Positions 7,201 through 15,600 of a stretch of DNA of 27,773 nt are shown here, one piece after another. The stretch covers positions 1-27,773 of the IMG/VR virus record IMGVR_UViG_3300002144_000153, one strand, 5' to 3'. The notes beneath the pieces are model-generated. The model ran no database searches, had not been told where the DNA came from, and saw only the letters and a program-made list of their open reading frames with translations. A program made the position numbers and the translations under genes. How positions within the stretch are numbered: position 1 is the first letter of the stretch; each line of letters begins with the position of its first letter. The stretch is from a virus.

Positions 7201-9601
7201 ATCGCCTAGCCACGATATGGCTCACGACACGATACAAAACCCAGTCCCATTAGAAATTGATTTAGTTTCAGTATTCCAAGATTTACAAGAAACTTGGCCA
7301 CTAACCGGTGTTAACTGGGGTGGAGTTACTGAAGGTGCTTCTTCAACGGTTAGACAGGGAAACAGAACAACTACGACGACTCCTAGATCTCAAGCTGGGG
7401 TTATTTCTGAGCTATTGGTAAACGACGGTGGTTTGAACGCTGTTGGTGATTTTGTTACTAACGTTGCTTTCCAGCCATATATGAGAAGCCGAGATATTAA
7501 AATATTCATATCTGGATTGCGTCCTAGCACAAGACACTATTTCTTCTTTGACGGTGTTGATGTAAATACACATGTTAAGCCAGGAGCACCATCTGCGCAA
7601 AATGCACGAAATGTTCAAAGTTTTGGTGCTAAAGGTGCCGCAGTTACAACAGATGCTAACGGAATTCTGAGGGCAGTATTCACGATCCCGCAAGGTCAAT
7701 TCTTTGTTGGTGACAGAATATTGACAGCTGTTGACACAGACCAGTATTCAAGCATCGATTCTGCATCTACTTCAAAAGGAACTATTGCATATCACGCTTA
7801 TAATATTACACAAAGTAAAACTACTGTTTCTACAAGAATGCCAGAATTTGATGTTGAAGAAACTCAGACATCAAGAAACCTAGCTGCTCGTGTTACTAGT
7901 GTTACAACTGATCCACTAGCTCAAACATTCTTTATTAAGCAAGGTATGGGTCGCGGATCTAGCAGCGTGTTTATCTCTAAAATAGATCTTTACTTTAAGA
8001 GAAAAAGCAATGTTAACGGGGCAACAGTTACTTTAAGAGAAGTAGTAAACGGTTATCCTTCTGCAATTATTCTACCATTCTCTAAAATACATTTATCTCC
8101 TACTGATATAACTGTTTCAGATGATGCTATTGGTATAACAGAAGTTTTCTTTGACGCGCCAGTTAGAATGGATGTTGAAAAAGAGTACGCTGTTGTTATA
8201 CAACCAGATGCAAACGATCCCAACTATCTAGTCTTTACTTCTAAAGTTGGCGGTCTTGATCTTACAACTGGTGCTACAAAAGGCCAAGCAGTTGTTATGG
8301 ACTGGGGTGATGGTGTTCTATTCACATCTACGAATAACAGAGCTTGGAATTCAGTACAAGACGAAGATCTTAAGTTTACACTTTATCGTCACGACTTTAA
8401 CGCGGCAACAGGCACCGTAACACTTACAAACGATGACCATGAATTCTTTACTCTAAGTGATTGGGATGGAAGATTTACTGCAAACGAGTTTGTTTATAAA
8501 CAAATCGATGTTGGGTATACTGTAAGTATGGTTCAAGGAACTAGTGTTCTTACTCAATCGGGCAACGACTTTACTGCTGATTATTCCGCTGGTGATTATA
8601 TTCTAGTAATCGCAAGTGGTGGAGCTTCATCTGATATATTTAGAGTTGCAAGTGTTGATAGTGCAACTCAAATAACTACAGATAAACCATGCTCATTCAA
8701 TGGTGCAAATGCTTCAGGTATCCCAATTGTAGCTGGTATTATTTCTCACTATAACAAATACACAGCTTCAGAACTTCACATTAAAAAGAGTTCTGCAATC
8801 GCGTCTAAAAAGTTTGCGATTGGCGACGTACTTACTGGGTTCACTAGTGGAACAGAAGGAACGATTGGCACAATTGATAACATCAATTTAAGCTATATCC
8901 AACCACTGATCCAAAAAGCAAATGATTCTGTGACAACAACTACTATTAACGGTACTTTCGCAGATCCTTCTAATGTTATTAATACATATAACATGCCGTT
9001 GAAATTTGGTGCTTCTAACTACTTCACTAAAAAAGGTGTGGTCATTTACAGTAAATCAAATAACTTTGTTACTCCAAAACCATTTAGTATTAACGTTAAT
9101 ATGTCTAACGCTTCCAACTCTACTTCAACTCCTGTTGTTGATTTAGAACTGTCCACACTGTTAGCATACCAATTTAAAGTTACAAATACTCCAGCTACCA
9201 CATCTAAATATATTTCTAAGACTATTGAATTAGCTGAAGACTTAGACGCCGAAGACTTGAATCTTTATCTTACAGGATACAGACCAAACGGTTCAGATAT
9301 TAAAGTTTATATCAAGCCACAGCATGCTCAGGATAGCTCAGCGTTTGATACAATCGATTGGGTTGAATTAGAACTATCTGAAGGTATCAATACTTATTCT
9401 TCATCTTCTAATTTAAATGATTATAAAGAATTTAGATACAAAGTTGCAGATGCTAATAAAACCACAGGTGTTATCACTTACACGAGCGCAAGCGGCACGT
9501 TTGTTGGATACAGAAAATTCGCTATTAGAATCGATTTAATAGCAGACAGTATTCACAACGCACCATTTGTAAAAGACTATAGAGGGATTGCTTTAACATG
9601 A
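4253..9601 (+). CDS. Large DUF4815-type virion structural protein
   Basis: The 1782-aa protein starts with a module I recognise as DUF4815 (NIAPYFDDFD, FKPAYAVQARELTQLQTILQNQVEQFGDNIYQEGTIVKG, residues about 8-65). Later come the C-terminal DUF4815-like part with SDIYNLRNCFDFRPYVD (about 700-720) and an amphipathic segment with MRDIEKIEKRIEGLEYYISL (about 845-865). A Thr-rich linker (RQGNRTTTTTPRS) lies near 1045. The segment DPLAQTFFIKQGMGRGSSSVFISKIDLYFKRKS (about 1220-1255), then VNGYPSA, matches a beta module shared by marine T4-like phages. The rest is beta-rich. It probably sits at the baseplate periphery or forms part of a long fibre; its place between gp8-like and fibre genes fits. 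TAAGGA at 4237-4242 is the ribosome site. The length exceeds the DUF4815 core about threefold, so it is a multi-domain fusion. Confidence 0.75.
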   Translation: MPINTNLNIAPYFDDFDVEKQFYKILFKPAYAVQARELTQLQTILQNQVEQFGDNIYQEGTIVKGCNFTNLNGLQFVKLIDKTGWDVEQFVSGPSTAIIGGILTDIDVVYELSNASGLKANIIAAARGFETRPPNLNTFFINYLNSNNTTQQFIGGEPLIITKYVYNGSVLVAELQEGGAGADSAIWLINVTSQSSPVGKSFGIRASAGVVFQKGHFLFTTDQTLVVSKYTESPNDLSVGFEILESLVSSLQDNSLNDNANGSANENAPGADRLKMVPVLVVKETAIADVDAGFFTLIRYQNGSAVTLRDVAQFNSIAEELAKRTYEESGNYILDSFRVDLDRRDADLVALVGKGTAYIKGYRVENGGKVDFTIDQISNTSIQQNQATTVDYGSYLDIVDISGTIDINYGTVDLQNTVSGKIGEAYVKNITPTKIYLFGVKMISPNSFSEVVRVVGTSGVVTVAANAVVKNIRKSPVVFDTGTPYIKEITDTILPVRAQSAVSIVANEIELTAAIGEDFGLDQSDILVVDSSNTLIPVVSFAKSLNNSVLTITLASGATGTGTVYYNKRFTTAIPHSKAAVQPYIKINYSTGTTKYSLGFPDVYKIVSITTGPGGTDFTNSFKLQTNQTDHFYDISYIEYIPGRAAPVNGQQLVIQLGVFEVNTSAGDYFFTINSYNIDDATLVLPSGFIRSSDLETYKASNSDIYNLRNCFDFRPYVDKDAVVDYTDTTISSAGIVTTAVSAYNKTFSGSYVVPALQATITSDIENYLSRVDAIVFDSFGAAKLIKGEEDQNPVTPKIAEDQLVVSEIYIPGYPVLSQKEASEQGKFSCAVQLKSVGTKNYTMRDIEKIEKRIEGLEYYISLNQLEQSSENLLVLDENGLSRFKNGYIVDPMNDGQIANTEDPSYKAAIHFDKKILTPALNTFSLDLKYSSGSGASIFPSVNEAEVATLSRNANVKLLGQPYATNFRNCVSNFWKYDGNVQISPSHDMAHDTIQNPVPLEIDLVSVFQDLQETWPLTGVNWGGVTEGASSTVRQGNRTTTTTPRSQAGVISELLVNDGGLNAVGDFVTNVAFQPYMRSRDIKIFISGLRPSTRHYFFFDGVDVNTHVKPGAPSAQNARNVQSFGAKGAAVTTDANGILRAVFTIPQGQFFVGDRILTAVDTDQYSSIDSASTSKGTIAYHAYNITQSKTTVSTRMPEFDVEETQTSRNLAARVTSVTTDPLAQTFFIKQGMGRGSSSVFISKIDLYFKRKSNVNGATVTLREVVNGYPSAIILPFSKIHLSPTDITVSDDAIGITEVFFDAPVRMDVEKEYAVVIQPDANDPNYLVFTSKVGGLDLTTGATKGQAVVMDWGDGVLFTSTNNRAWNSVQDEDLKFTLYRHDFNAATGTVTLTNDDHEFFTLSDWDGRFTANEFVYKQIDVGYTVSMVQGTSVLTQSGNDFTADYSAGDYILVIASGGASSDIFRVASVDSATQITTDKPCSFNGANASGIPIVAGIISHYNKYTASELHIKKSSAIASKKFAIGDVLTGFTSGTEGTIGTIDNINLSYIQPLIQKANDSVTTTTINGTFADPSNVINTYNMPLKFGASNYFTKKGVVIYSKSNNFVTPKPFSINVNMSNASNSTSTPVVDLELSTLLAYQFKVTNTPATTSKYISKTIELAEDLDAEDLNLYLTGYRPNGSDIKVYIKPQHAQDSSAFDTIDWVELELSEGINTYSSSSNLNDYKEFRYKVADANKTTGVITYTSASGTFVGYRKFAIRIDLIADSIHNAPFVKDYRGIALT

Positions 9602-9792
9602 TAAAGACTCAGGCGTTAATCAGAGACGAGAATACTCGAGCCATCTTAAATACTGACTTGGTTGCTCTTAATAAATATAAGGCAGAAAGGGCTTTACATC
9701 GTAAAGTCGAAAGCTTAACAACAGAGCTCGCTAATGCTAAATTGTGTCTTTGTGCAATTGGCGAGCGCCTAGATAAGATAGAGAATAATTAA
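9598..9792 (+). CDS. Small coiled-coil protein (64 aa)
   Basis: A 64-aa product whose C-terminal half (KYKAERALHRKVESLTTELANAKLCLCAIGERLDKIENN) has the heptad spacing of a coiled coil, with a CLC pair near residue 49. Its ATG overlaps the stop of the 1782-aa gene (ATGA), so translation is probably coupled; GAGGG just upstream (about 9583-9587) serves as ribosome site. It ends exactly where the S74 fibre gene starts, with no gap. Small coiled-coil genes beside fibre genes in T4-like phages can be trimerisation or assembly factors, but that role here is only inferred. The tight fit between two real genes is the main support for its being coding. Confidence 0.65.
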   Translation: MIKTQALIRDENTRAILNTDLVALNKYKAERALHRKVESLTTELANAKLCLCAIGERLDKIENN

Positions 9793-10980
9793 ATGTCAAA
9801 ACCATTAATTCAAAATATCATAACGACACAAACATTTCAGAATTGGTTTGACAAGACTAATGAGATGGTTGATATCATGCGCGATTCTGCCGTTACTGCT
9901 TCAGTAACGGGCGATACAACTACTGGCGATACAACCATTATCGGCGAGTTTACTGCAAATAATGTTGTAGTATTTAATGAGTTACTTACAGATTATGTCG
10001 AAGCTAGAACACCGGCATCTAGTATAGCTTTTGCTTCGCCAATTACTATCACACCTTCACTGTCACCTATTGCTGCTACATTTACATACGGTGCATCAGG
10101 TGGTCGTACAAGATATACCGATGGAACTCTTTCTTGGGATATTGGCTTCGACAATTCTACTGCGGCTAATTTCGAGATGAACCATCTCGCCGGTGGGCAA
10201 TTTTCACTATCGCCTGCTGGTGTGTTAACAGTTCCTAGTATCGTAACATCAGCTGATATTACAATCGGCACTAGCTTAACTGTAGATCAACTTATAGCAA
10301 ATAATGCAGTTTTTACTACTGCAAGCGGCGCGTTTGCCGGAACATTAACAGGTAACGTTATTGGTGACGTCTATGCTCCGAACGGCACTACTAAAGTATT
10401 TGAAAATGGAAATGGAACAAACATTCCAGCAACTTTTACAGGTAACGTGAATGGTACAGTAAGTTCATTAACAAATCATAAAACAACTAATCTTGTAGAA
10501 GGCACAAATTTATACTACACTGATGCAAGAGCTCAAGCAGCAATAACAGCTTCTACGGGTGTAACAGTCACTGGTGGCGTAATTTCAATCGGGCAGTCGG
10601 TAGGTACAACAGCTAATGTAACATTTGGTGCTGGTGGGACTGAAGTAGCTGTTTCTGCGAATGGTCAAATTGTTGCAACTGGTGATATTACTGCTTTTGG
10701 ATCTATCTCTGATATGAGACAAAAAGAAAATATCAAACCAATTACTAATGCACTAGATAAAGTTTCACAACTTGGTGGTTATACGTTTAATTATAAGCGT
10801 GATAAAGATACGCCAATGACAGGCGTAATGGCACAAGAGCTTTTAAAAGTTTTACCAGAAGCCGTTTACGAAACAACAGATCCAGAAACTGGAGAGCATA
10901 TATATGCCGTTAGACACGGAAACGTGATTGGTTTATTGATTGAAGCAATCAAGGAATTGAACGAAAAAGTAGGTAAATAA
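9793..10980 (+). CDS. Tail fibre with C-terminal S74 intramolecular chaperone
   Basis: A 395-aa fibre. Residues 10-35 (TFQNWFDKTNEMVDIM) resemble the N-terminal attachment helix of marine phage fibres. The middle is a repetitive, Thr/Gly/Ala-rich beta region with FTGNVNGTVSSLTN and NLYYTDARAQAAI (about 218-255). Residues 306-395 are a peptidase S74 domain: SDMRQKENIKPI, then GVMAQELLKVLPEAV and an ending helix GLLIEAIKELNEKVGK. In endosialidase-type chaperones the Ser of SD.R.KENI and the nearby Lys form the self-cleavage dyad; here these are Ser306 and Lys311. The domain drives trimer folding and is then cut off just before the Ser, which would release the last 90 residues and leave a mature fibre of about 305 residues. 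The start follows the preceding TAA directly; the ribosome site is weak. The polyglycine gene comes next. Confidence 0.85.
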   Translation: MSKPLIQNIITTQTFQNWFDKTNEMVDIMRDSAVTASVTGDTTTGDTTIIGEFTANNVVVFNELLTDYVEARTPASSIAFASPITITPSLSPIAATFTYGASGGRTRYTDGTLSWDIGFDNSTAANFEMNHLAGGQFSLSPAGVLTVPSIVTSADITIGTSLTVDQLIANNAVFTTASGAFAGTLTGNVIGDVYAPNGTTKVFENGNGTNIPATFTGNVNGTVSSLTNHKTTNLVEGTNLYYTDARAQAAITASTGVTVTGGVISIGQSVGTTANVTFGAGGTEVAVSANGQIVATGDITAFGSISDMRQKENIKPITNALDKVSQLGGYTFNYKRDKDTPMTGVMAQELLKVLPEAVYETTDPETGEHIYAVRHGNVIGLLIEAIKELNEKVGK

Positions 10981-10981
10981 T

Positions 10982-12025
10982 ATGCCGATTAAAACTTCAG
11001 GTGCTTTAAAATTTACGGAAATACACACAGAATTTGCTACCCGCGGCGGAAATTTTGATCAAAAACCTTACGCATTATCGGAGTATCGTGAATTAGAAGC
11101 CGGCATCGGGCTTCCGCAGTCTGGCGCGATTGCTTTCAGTGATTTCTATGGCAAATCAAATACTATATTCGTAACAGGCGCGCAATGGGAAGCAATTTCT
11201 GCGGCAAAAATCAATACTCTTAGTAACATCGTAAACTGTAATCTATGGAATGCACTAGTTAGCATGGGCTATACTGACCCGACCAGACGCTACGATATAA
11301 CCATCCCAGCTAATTATTATTTGTGGGCTGATTCTGTATCGAAAGCTGGCTTAACTATTCCAACAGACATGTCAGGCGCGATCACCCTGCGAAACAGTGG
11401 TAATATTATCGGCAGAGGCGGAAATGGTGGAGGATCTGGTGGCGGCGGCGGAGCTGGTGGTCCAGCTTTGAAAATATTAACTACTACTGCATCTATTACA
11501 CTTATAAACAATTCTTCTGCATATATTGCAGCTGGTGGTGGCGGCGGCCAAGGCGGCCAAGGTGCTGGCGGTGGCGGTGCTGGTGGCGGAACCGGCGGAT
11601 CAGGCGGTGGTGAAACCAAAAATGGTGGTGGTGGCGGTGGAGGTTCTTTAAACGCAAACGGCGGTAATGGTGGCAATGCGTCCCAAGCAGGCGGCGGGTT
11701 CGGAGGAGGATCTGGCGGTGCAGGCGGTGGCGCAGATCAGGACAATAGATGTTGCAACGATAGTGGAGCAGCCGGTGGTGGCGGTGGCGGAAGAAAACTT
11801 CCGGGTACCGGTGGATTAAATAACGGTAACTATGACGGAGCTGGTGGCGACGGCGGAGATTCAAATAAGGTTGGTGGTGCACGAACCGGAGCAGCTGGTT
11901 GGGGTGGTGGCGGATGGGGTGCTGCTGGCGGTGGTACTTCGGGCGGGGCAGGCGGGGCAGCTATAACTACAGCCGCAGCGAATGTTACTGTAACTAATAA
12001 TGGTTCTATATGGGGAACAGTATAA
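10982..12025 (+). CDS. Glycine-rich adhesin-like tail protein
   Basis: A 347-aa protein in two parts. Residues 1 to about 60 (MPIKTSGALKFTEIHTEF, then SGAIAFSDFYGKS) match an N-terminal module common in phage tail proteins. Residues about 75-135 are a mixed domain. From about 140 to the end, long glycine runs (GGSGGGGGAGG, AAGGGGGQGG, GGGGGGGS) alternate with short hydrophobic strands (PALKILTTTASITLINNSSAYI; AAITTAAANVTVTNNGSIWGTV). This pattern recalls the polyglycine-II helix bundles of gp38-type receptor-binding adhesins of T-even relatives, though overall similarity to gp38 is not established. A Cys-Cys pair (DNRCCND) interrupts the glycine region near residue 258. It begins 1 nt after the S74 fibre stop, so it could cap that fibre. 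The high local G content follows from glycine codons and creates a false polyproline frame on the other strand. Confidence 0.7.
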   Translation: MPIKTSGALKFTEIHTEFATRGGNFDQKPYALSEYRELEAGIGLPQSGAIAFSDFYGKSNTIFVTGAQWEAISAAKINTLSNIVNCNLWNALVSMGYTDPTRRYDITIPANYYLWADSVSKAGLTIPTDMSGAITLRNSGNIIGRGGNGGGSGGGGGAGGPALKILTTTASITLINNSSAYIAAGGGGGQGGQGAGGGGAGGGTGGSGGGETKNGGGGGGGSLNANGGNGGNASQAGGGFGGGSGGAGGGADQDNRCCNDSGAAGGGGGGRKLPGTGGLNNGNYDGAGGDGGDSNKVGGARTGAAGWGGGGWGAAGGGTSGGAGGAAITTAAANVTVTNNGSIWGTV

Positions 12026-12534
12026 TGAATCCTAGGAAATTTGCGTATGATGTAGAAAGTGGGTGGTGTGGCTCAGCACATTTATATTTTGAGCGGTTTG
12101 TTCCTGATAGTGTAACTACTGTACGTGCGTTAGAACGGTTTATTTTAAATGATACAGAATACGCAACACGGGTTGCGGCTTTGCACGTAGAACTAGGCAC
12201 AACATTTGAGATTACAGATCGCAGAAGAGCATTTGCTACAGTACGATCCAAGAAACAAAGAGAAGGTGTTATTCAACGTTGTGGAGATTTGGTCGGATCA
12301 GATGAATATAGACTAATAAACCAAGGCAGCAATGTTATATATAAAGGTAAGCTTGCCGATATTGAAACCTTACAAACGGTAGAATATGATGACGCGCAAT
12401 GGTGGTTCGCGAGAGGTATAGATGGAACTCTATTAAATAACGAAGAAGAAGTATTAGAGTACAATAGTTCTATAGTACGACAAAGACAATATCACGATGC
12501 GGCAGACAATTTGTCAGTATGGTTAGAAGAATAA
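12025..12534 (+). CDS. Hypothetical late protein, 169 aa
   Basis: I do not recognise this protein. The chosen start (ATG at 12025) forms a TAATG overlap with the glycine-rich gene and has GGGGAA at 12012-12017 seven nt upstream; a start at 12010 would add five residues but places this ribosome site inside the gene. The product looks globular and mixed helix/strand: FERFVPDSVTTVRALERFILND near residue 25, a basic DRRRAFATVRSKKQREGVIQR stretch near 65-85, then an acidic, Trp-containing half (DDAQWWFARGIDG, ADNLSVWLEE). It lacks the repeats, Gly/Thr richness and low complexity of the fibre genes around it, and no signal peptide or membrane segment is visible. As the last gene of its unit, before a terminator, it could be a fibre assembly chaperone or an accessory protein; that is a guess from position only. 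Confidence 0.7.
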   Translation: MNPRKFAYDVESGWCGSAHLYFERFVPDSVTTVRALERFILNDTEYATRVAALHVELGTTFEITDRRRAFATVRSKKQREGVIQRCGDLVGSDEYRLINQGSNVIYKGKLADIETLQTVEYDDAQWWFARGIDGTLLNNEEEVLEYNSSIVRQRQYHDAADNLSVWLEE

Positions 12535-12551
12535 AGTTTAAATAAATTTAG

Positions 12552-12592
12552 TAGAGTGGCTCATAACTAGCCCAGACCTCCACCCTATTTTT
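12552..12592 (+). terminator. Probable Rho-independent terminator
   Basis: TAGAGTGG at 12552-12559 can pair with CCACCCTA at 12580-12587, seven pairs with one A/C mismatch, around a 20-nt loop, followed directly by five T (12588-12592). A smaller GGCT/AGCC hairpin within the same stretch is an alternative fold. It lies 18 nt after the stop of the 169-aa gene and just before the next late promoter, where a terminator is expected. The stem is imperfect and the loop long, so strength is uncertain. Confidence 0.45.
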
Positions 12593-12599
12593 ATAAATA
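12592..12599 (+). promoter_or_regulatory. T4-type late promoter (TATAAATA)
   Basis: An exact TATAAATA box lies in the only sizeable intergenic gap (12535-12626), 27 nt before the ATG of the giant gene. Its first T is the last T of the run following the presumed terminator, so the two elements abut. TAAGGG at 12612-12617, 9 nt before the ATG, is the ribosome site. Confidence 0.82.
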
Positions 12600-12626
12600 A
12601 AAGAAAACACATAAGGGTATCCACGC

Positions 12627-15600
12627 ATGTCAAAGATTTCAGAATTAGGTACAATCAAAGGTGCCAATACTCGCTCTGAAGACCTTTTTGTTATCGTTAA
12701 CCTTATCCAAGGCGATGACGGTACTAAAAATATTACTAGAAAAGAACTTGTCGCGGCGATTCAGTACGAAATCTTCGATAGAATAACCATCACTGGCGGA
12801 AATATATCTGGTGTTAGAATCTTCAATTCGACAATTGAAGACAATATAATGAACCGCAATACGTTCAACGACGGAACTATTGATTCATCTTCTATTATTG
12901 CTAGTGACATCACTGGCGGCACGATGAAGGATACTGCCGTATCAAACGTTTCTATTCTTACATCAGACTTCACGAATGGTACTGGTAATAATAACGTATT
13001 TACAAACACCATTGTAGACTTTGGAGCTTTAAATAACTCCACCGGTAATAACGACGTATTTACTAACTCTACAATTGATGATTCTTTTTATAATAGAGTT
13101 ACCATTGAAGGTGGTACAGCTAATAACCTAATTCTCACAAATATTACTATTGATGAACTGATTCTAGAAGATGCTCTCATCTCGAACAGTGTAATCATTA
13201 CAACAGATTTTTCAAACGGTTCAATCTCTGATTCTACCGTAGCAAACGTTGCTATCTCAGATTCAAGTTTCGCAAACGGAAACATTAGAGATACAGATCT
13301 AGACAACGTAAATATTACAAATTCTAGATTCTCTAACGGTGAGATCTGGGATACTATTCTTTCTAATAACACTATCATCACAACTGTTATTACTGACTCT
13401 ACATTCTCAAACGGTGCAATCTCTGATTCTACTGCTAACAATATCACTATTACGAACTCTGATTTCTCGAATGGTACTGGTACTGATAACACATTCACTA
13501 ATCCTATATTAGAAAATGCAATTTTAACTGGTGCAATGAATAGTGTTATTGCTACTAATATTTCAATCGGAAGTTCTACTTCTGAAGATCTAATACAGCA
13601 AAGATCATCGATTAAAAACTCAGATATTTCAGAATCAGTTATAGCTAATTCAACTATTAATGAGTCAGAGCTTGTTGACTTTGATATGAATCTTACTAAA
13701 GTCTTCGAGCCAATGCTTGATGAAGATAGTTACTTTGCTCTAAAGAACGTCAAGACTGGCGACACAGAGAAAATGACTTACCGTCAATTATACGACGAGT
13801 TCTCCAAGAAGACAGAAAAATCTCTTAAAGTACACGTTGCTTCAGACGGTAATGATGATTATCCAGGTACAATTCTACAGCCAGTTCGCACACTAAAGCG
13901 CGCAGAGCAACTTGCTTTACAAAAAGCTGGTGGTTCATACGATCGTAACGATATTAATAACGCGGTGCATATCTCGGTAGGTCCTGGTACTTACTATGTT
14001 GATGAACCAATTGTGTTACCTGATGATTGTTCAATGACTTCAACTGCTGGTCAGTATGCTACTGTTATTCAGAAGTTGCCTGGTTACGAAAAAACAAACG
14101 GTGTTCTAGTTGGTTCTGGCAACTACGTTCAAGGTTTTGGTTATATGAACTTTGAGGTTGATAACTTTGACCAACCTGAAGGTGGCTTCGCTATTGCATA
14201 CCGTCCAGGTGCGTTGCTAAGACGTTCTCCTTATATACGAGACAGCACCCAGCTTTCAAACTTCAACCGTTTAGATGTTGAGCCACCTTTAAATCCATTC
14301 AACACTAAAGGTACAATCTTAGACTTAGGCCAAGAATTCTACTTAGTTGCTGGACATAGTCCTCAAAGTCAGTTTGAAGTAGATGATGAAGTAACGTTCT
14401 CGTCTGGTGCCACAGGTTATGTTTCATATGTCTTAGATATTGATTCAGCTCGTCAGATTTATATTAGAAACCTTAAAGGTAACGTAGAAATTGGAGATAT
14501 TCTTTATGCTCAACGAGGCGGTACAGGTACAATCGAATCAATCGGCATTGACGATTTCCCAAATAGATTGGTTGGCCGTGGTGGTGGTTGTCTTCTAGCT
14601 GACCGTGCTGTACTAGATACAGACTCACTTTACACATACGTATTATGTTTTGGTTTCACACCTCGTACTCAAAACGGTACAGGTTACGTTGCTAAGAATG
14701 GTGCTGGTGTTAACGGTATTGGTTCACTTTCAATCTTTACACGCCAAGCGTTCTTCGCACTAGACGGTGGCCAAATGACTTTGAACAACTCAGGTTCTCA
14801 GTTTGGTGACATCTCAATGCGTGCTCGTGGTAGCACAGTTATTATTAGACCGGCAAACGCAACTCAAGTTGAATTAATTGCTGATAATACTTTTGCTGAT
14901 ACTCTTGAAGCAAGCAAAGACTTAATCATAGATAACATGGTTGATTACTTGACTGCTAACACAACAACAGGCTTTAACGGTGCGCCAGGTCTTGGTTACC
15001 AAGGTTATAACGCAGACAAGTGTTTCAGAGATTCAGGATTAATTGTTGATAGTGCATCGTACGACGTTGCTACAGACGGCAACTACTGGGGTCGGTTAAA
15101 CGGTATTACATATCGTTCGCCAATCTCATACATCGTAGTAAACGATCAGATGACCGAAACAGTCGGTTCTATTAATCATATCAAAGGCGAAATAAACCAC
15201 ATCTTTGCCCAAGAGCAAAACGCAGAAGTATTAACCCGTTTAGACAGATCTCTTGACCAGACATTGAATATTCTTCAGAATGGCGAAGCCGCTGCTGATC
15301 CTATTATCTTCGCAGATACTGGTGATCAAGACGCGGTTGCAGCTCGCGAAGTTGTTCAAGATAACAGGTCAATGATCATTGATGAATTCGTAAGCTGGAT
15401 CGACAATAACGAAGAGTTCTACGCATACGATAGCGTTAAGTGCGAACGTGATATTCAAGAATATATCTTGCCAGCTACTAAGTTCGACATGATGCTTGAT
15501 ACTAACTACAACGCAGTTACTACAGGCTTAGCTTATTACGTTAACACTGCAAGAACAACTCTTGAAAATCAAAGAAACGAAACAGTTGCGTCATTTGAGA

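Noticed and set aside
11317-11882. Two reverse-strand open frames with polyproline or His/Arg-rich products
   Set aside because: They are the complements of glycine codons in the adhesin-like gene (ggt/ggc read as acc/gcc). They have low-complexity products, no plausible ribosome site and sit wholly inside a real gene.
12010-12024. Upstream ATG at 12010 as start of the 169-aa gene
   Set aside because: The GGGGAA ribosome site (12012-12017) would fall inside the gene, whereas the ATG at 12025 has it at proper spacing and forms the TAATG overlap seen twice more in this window.
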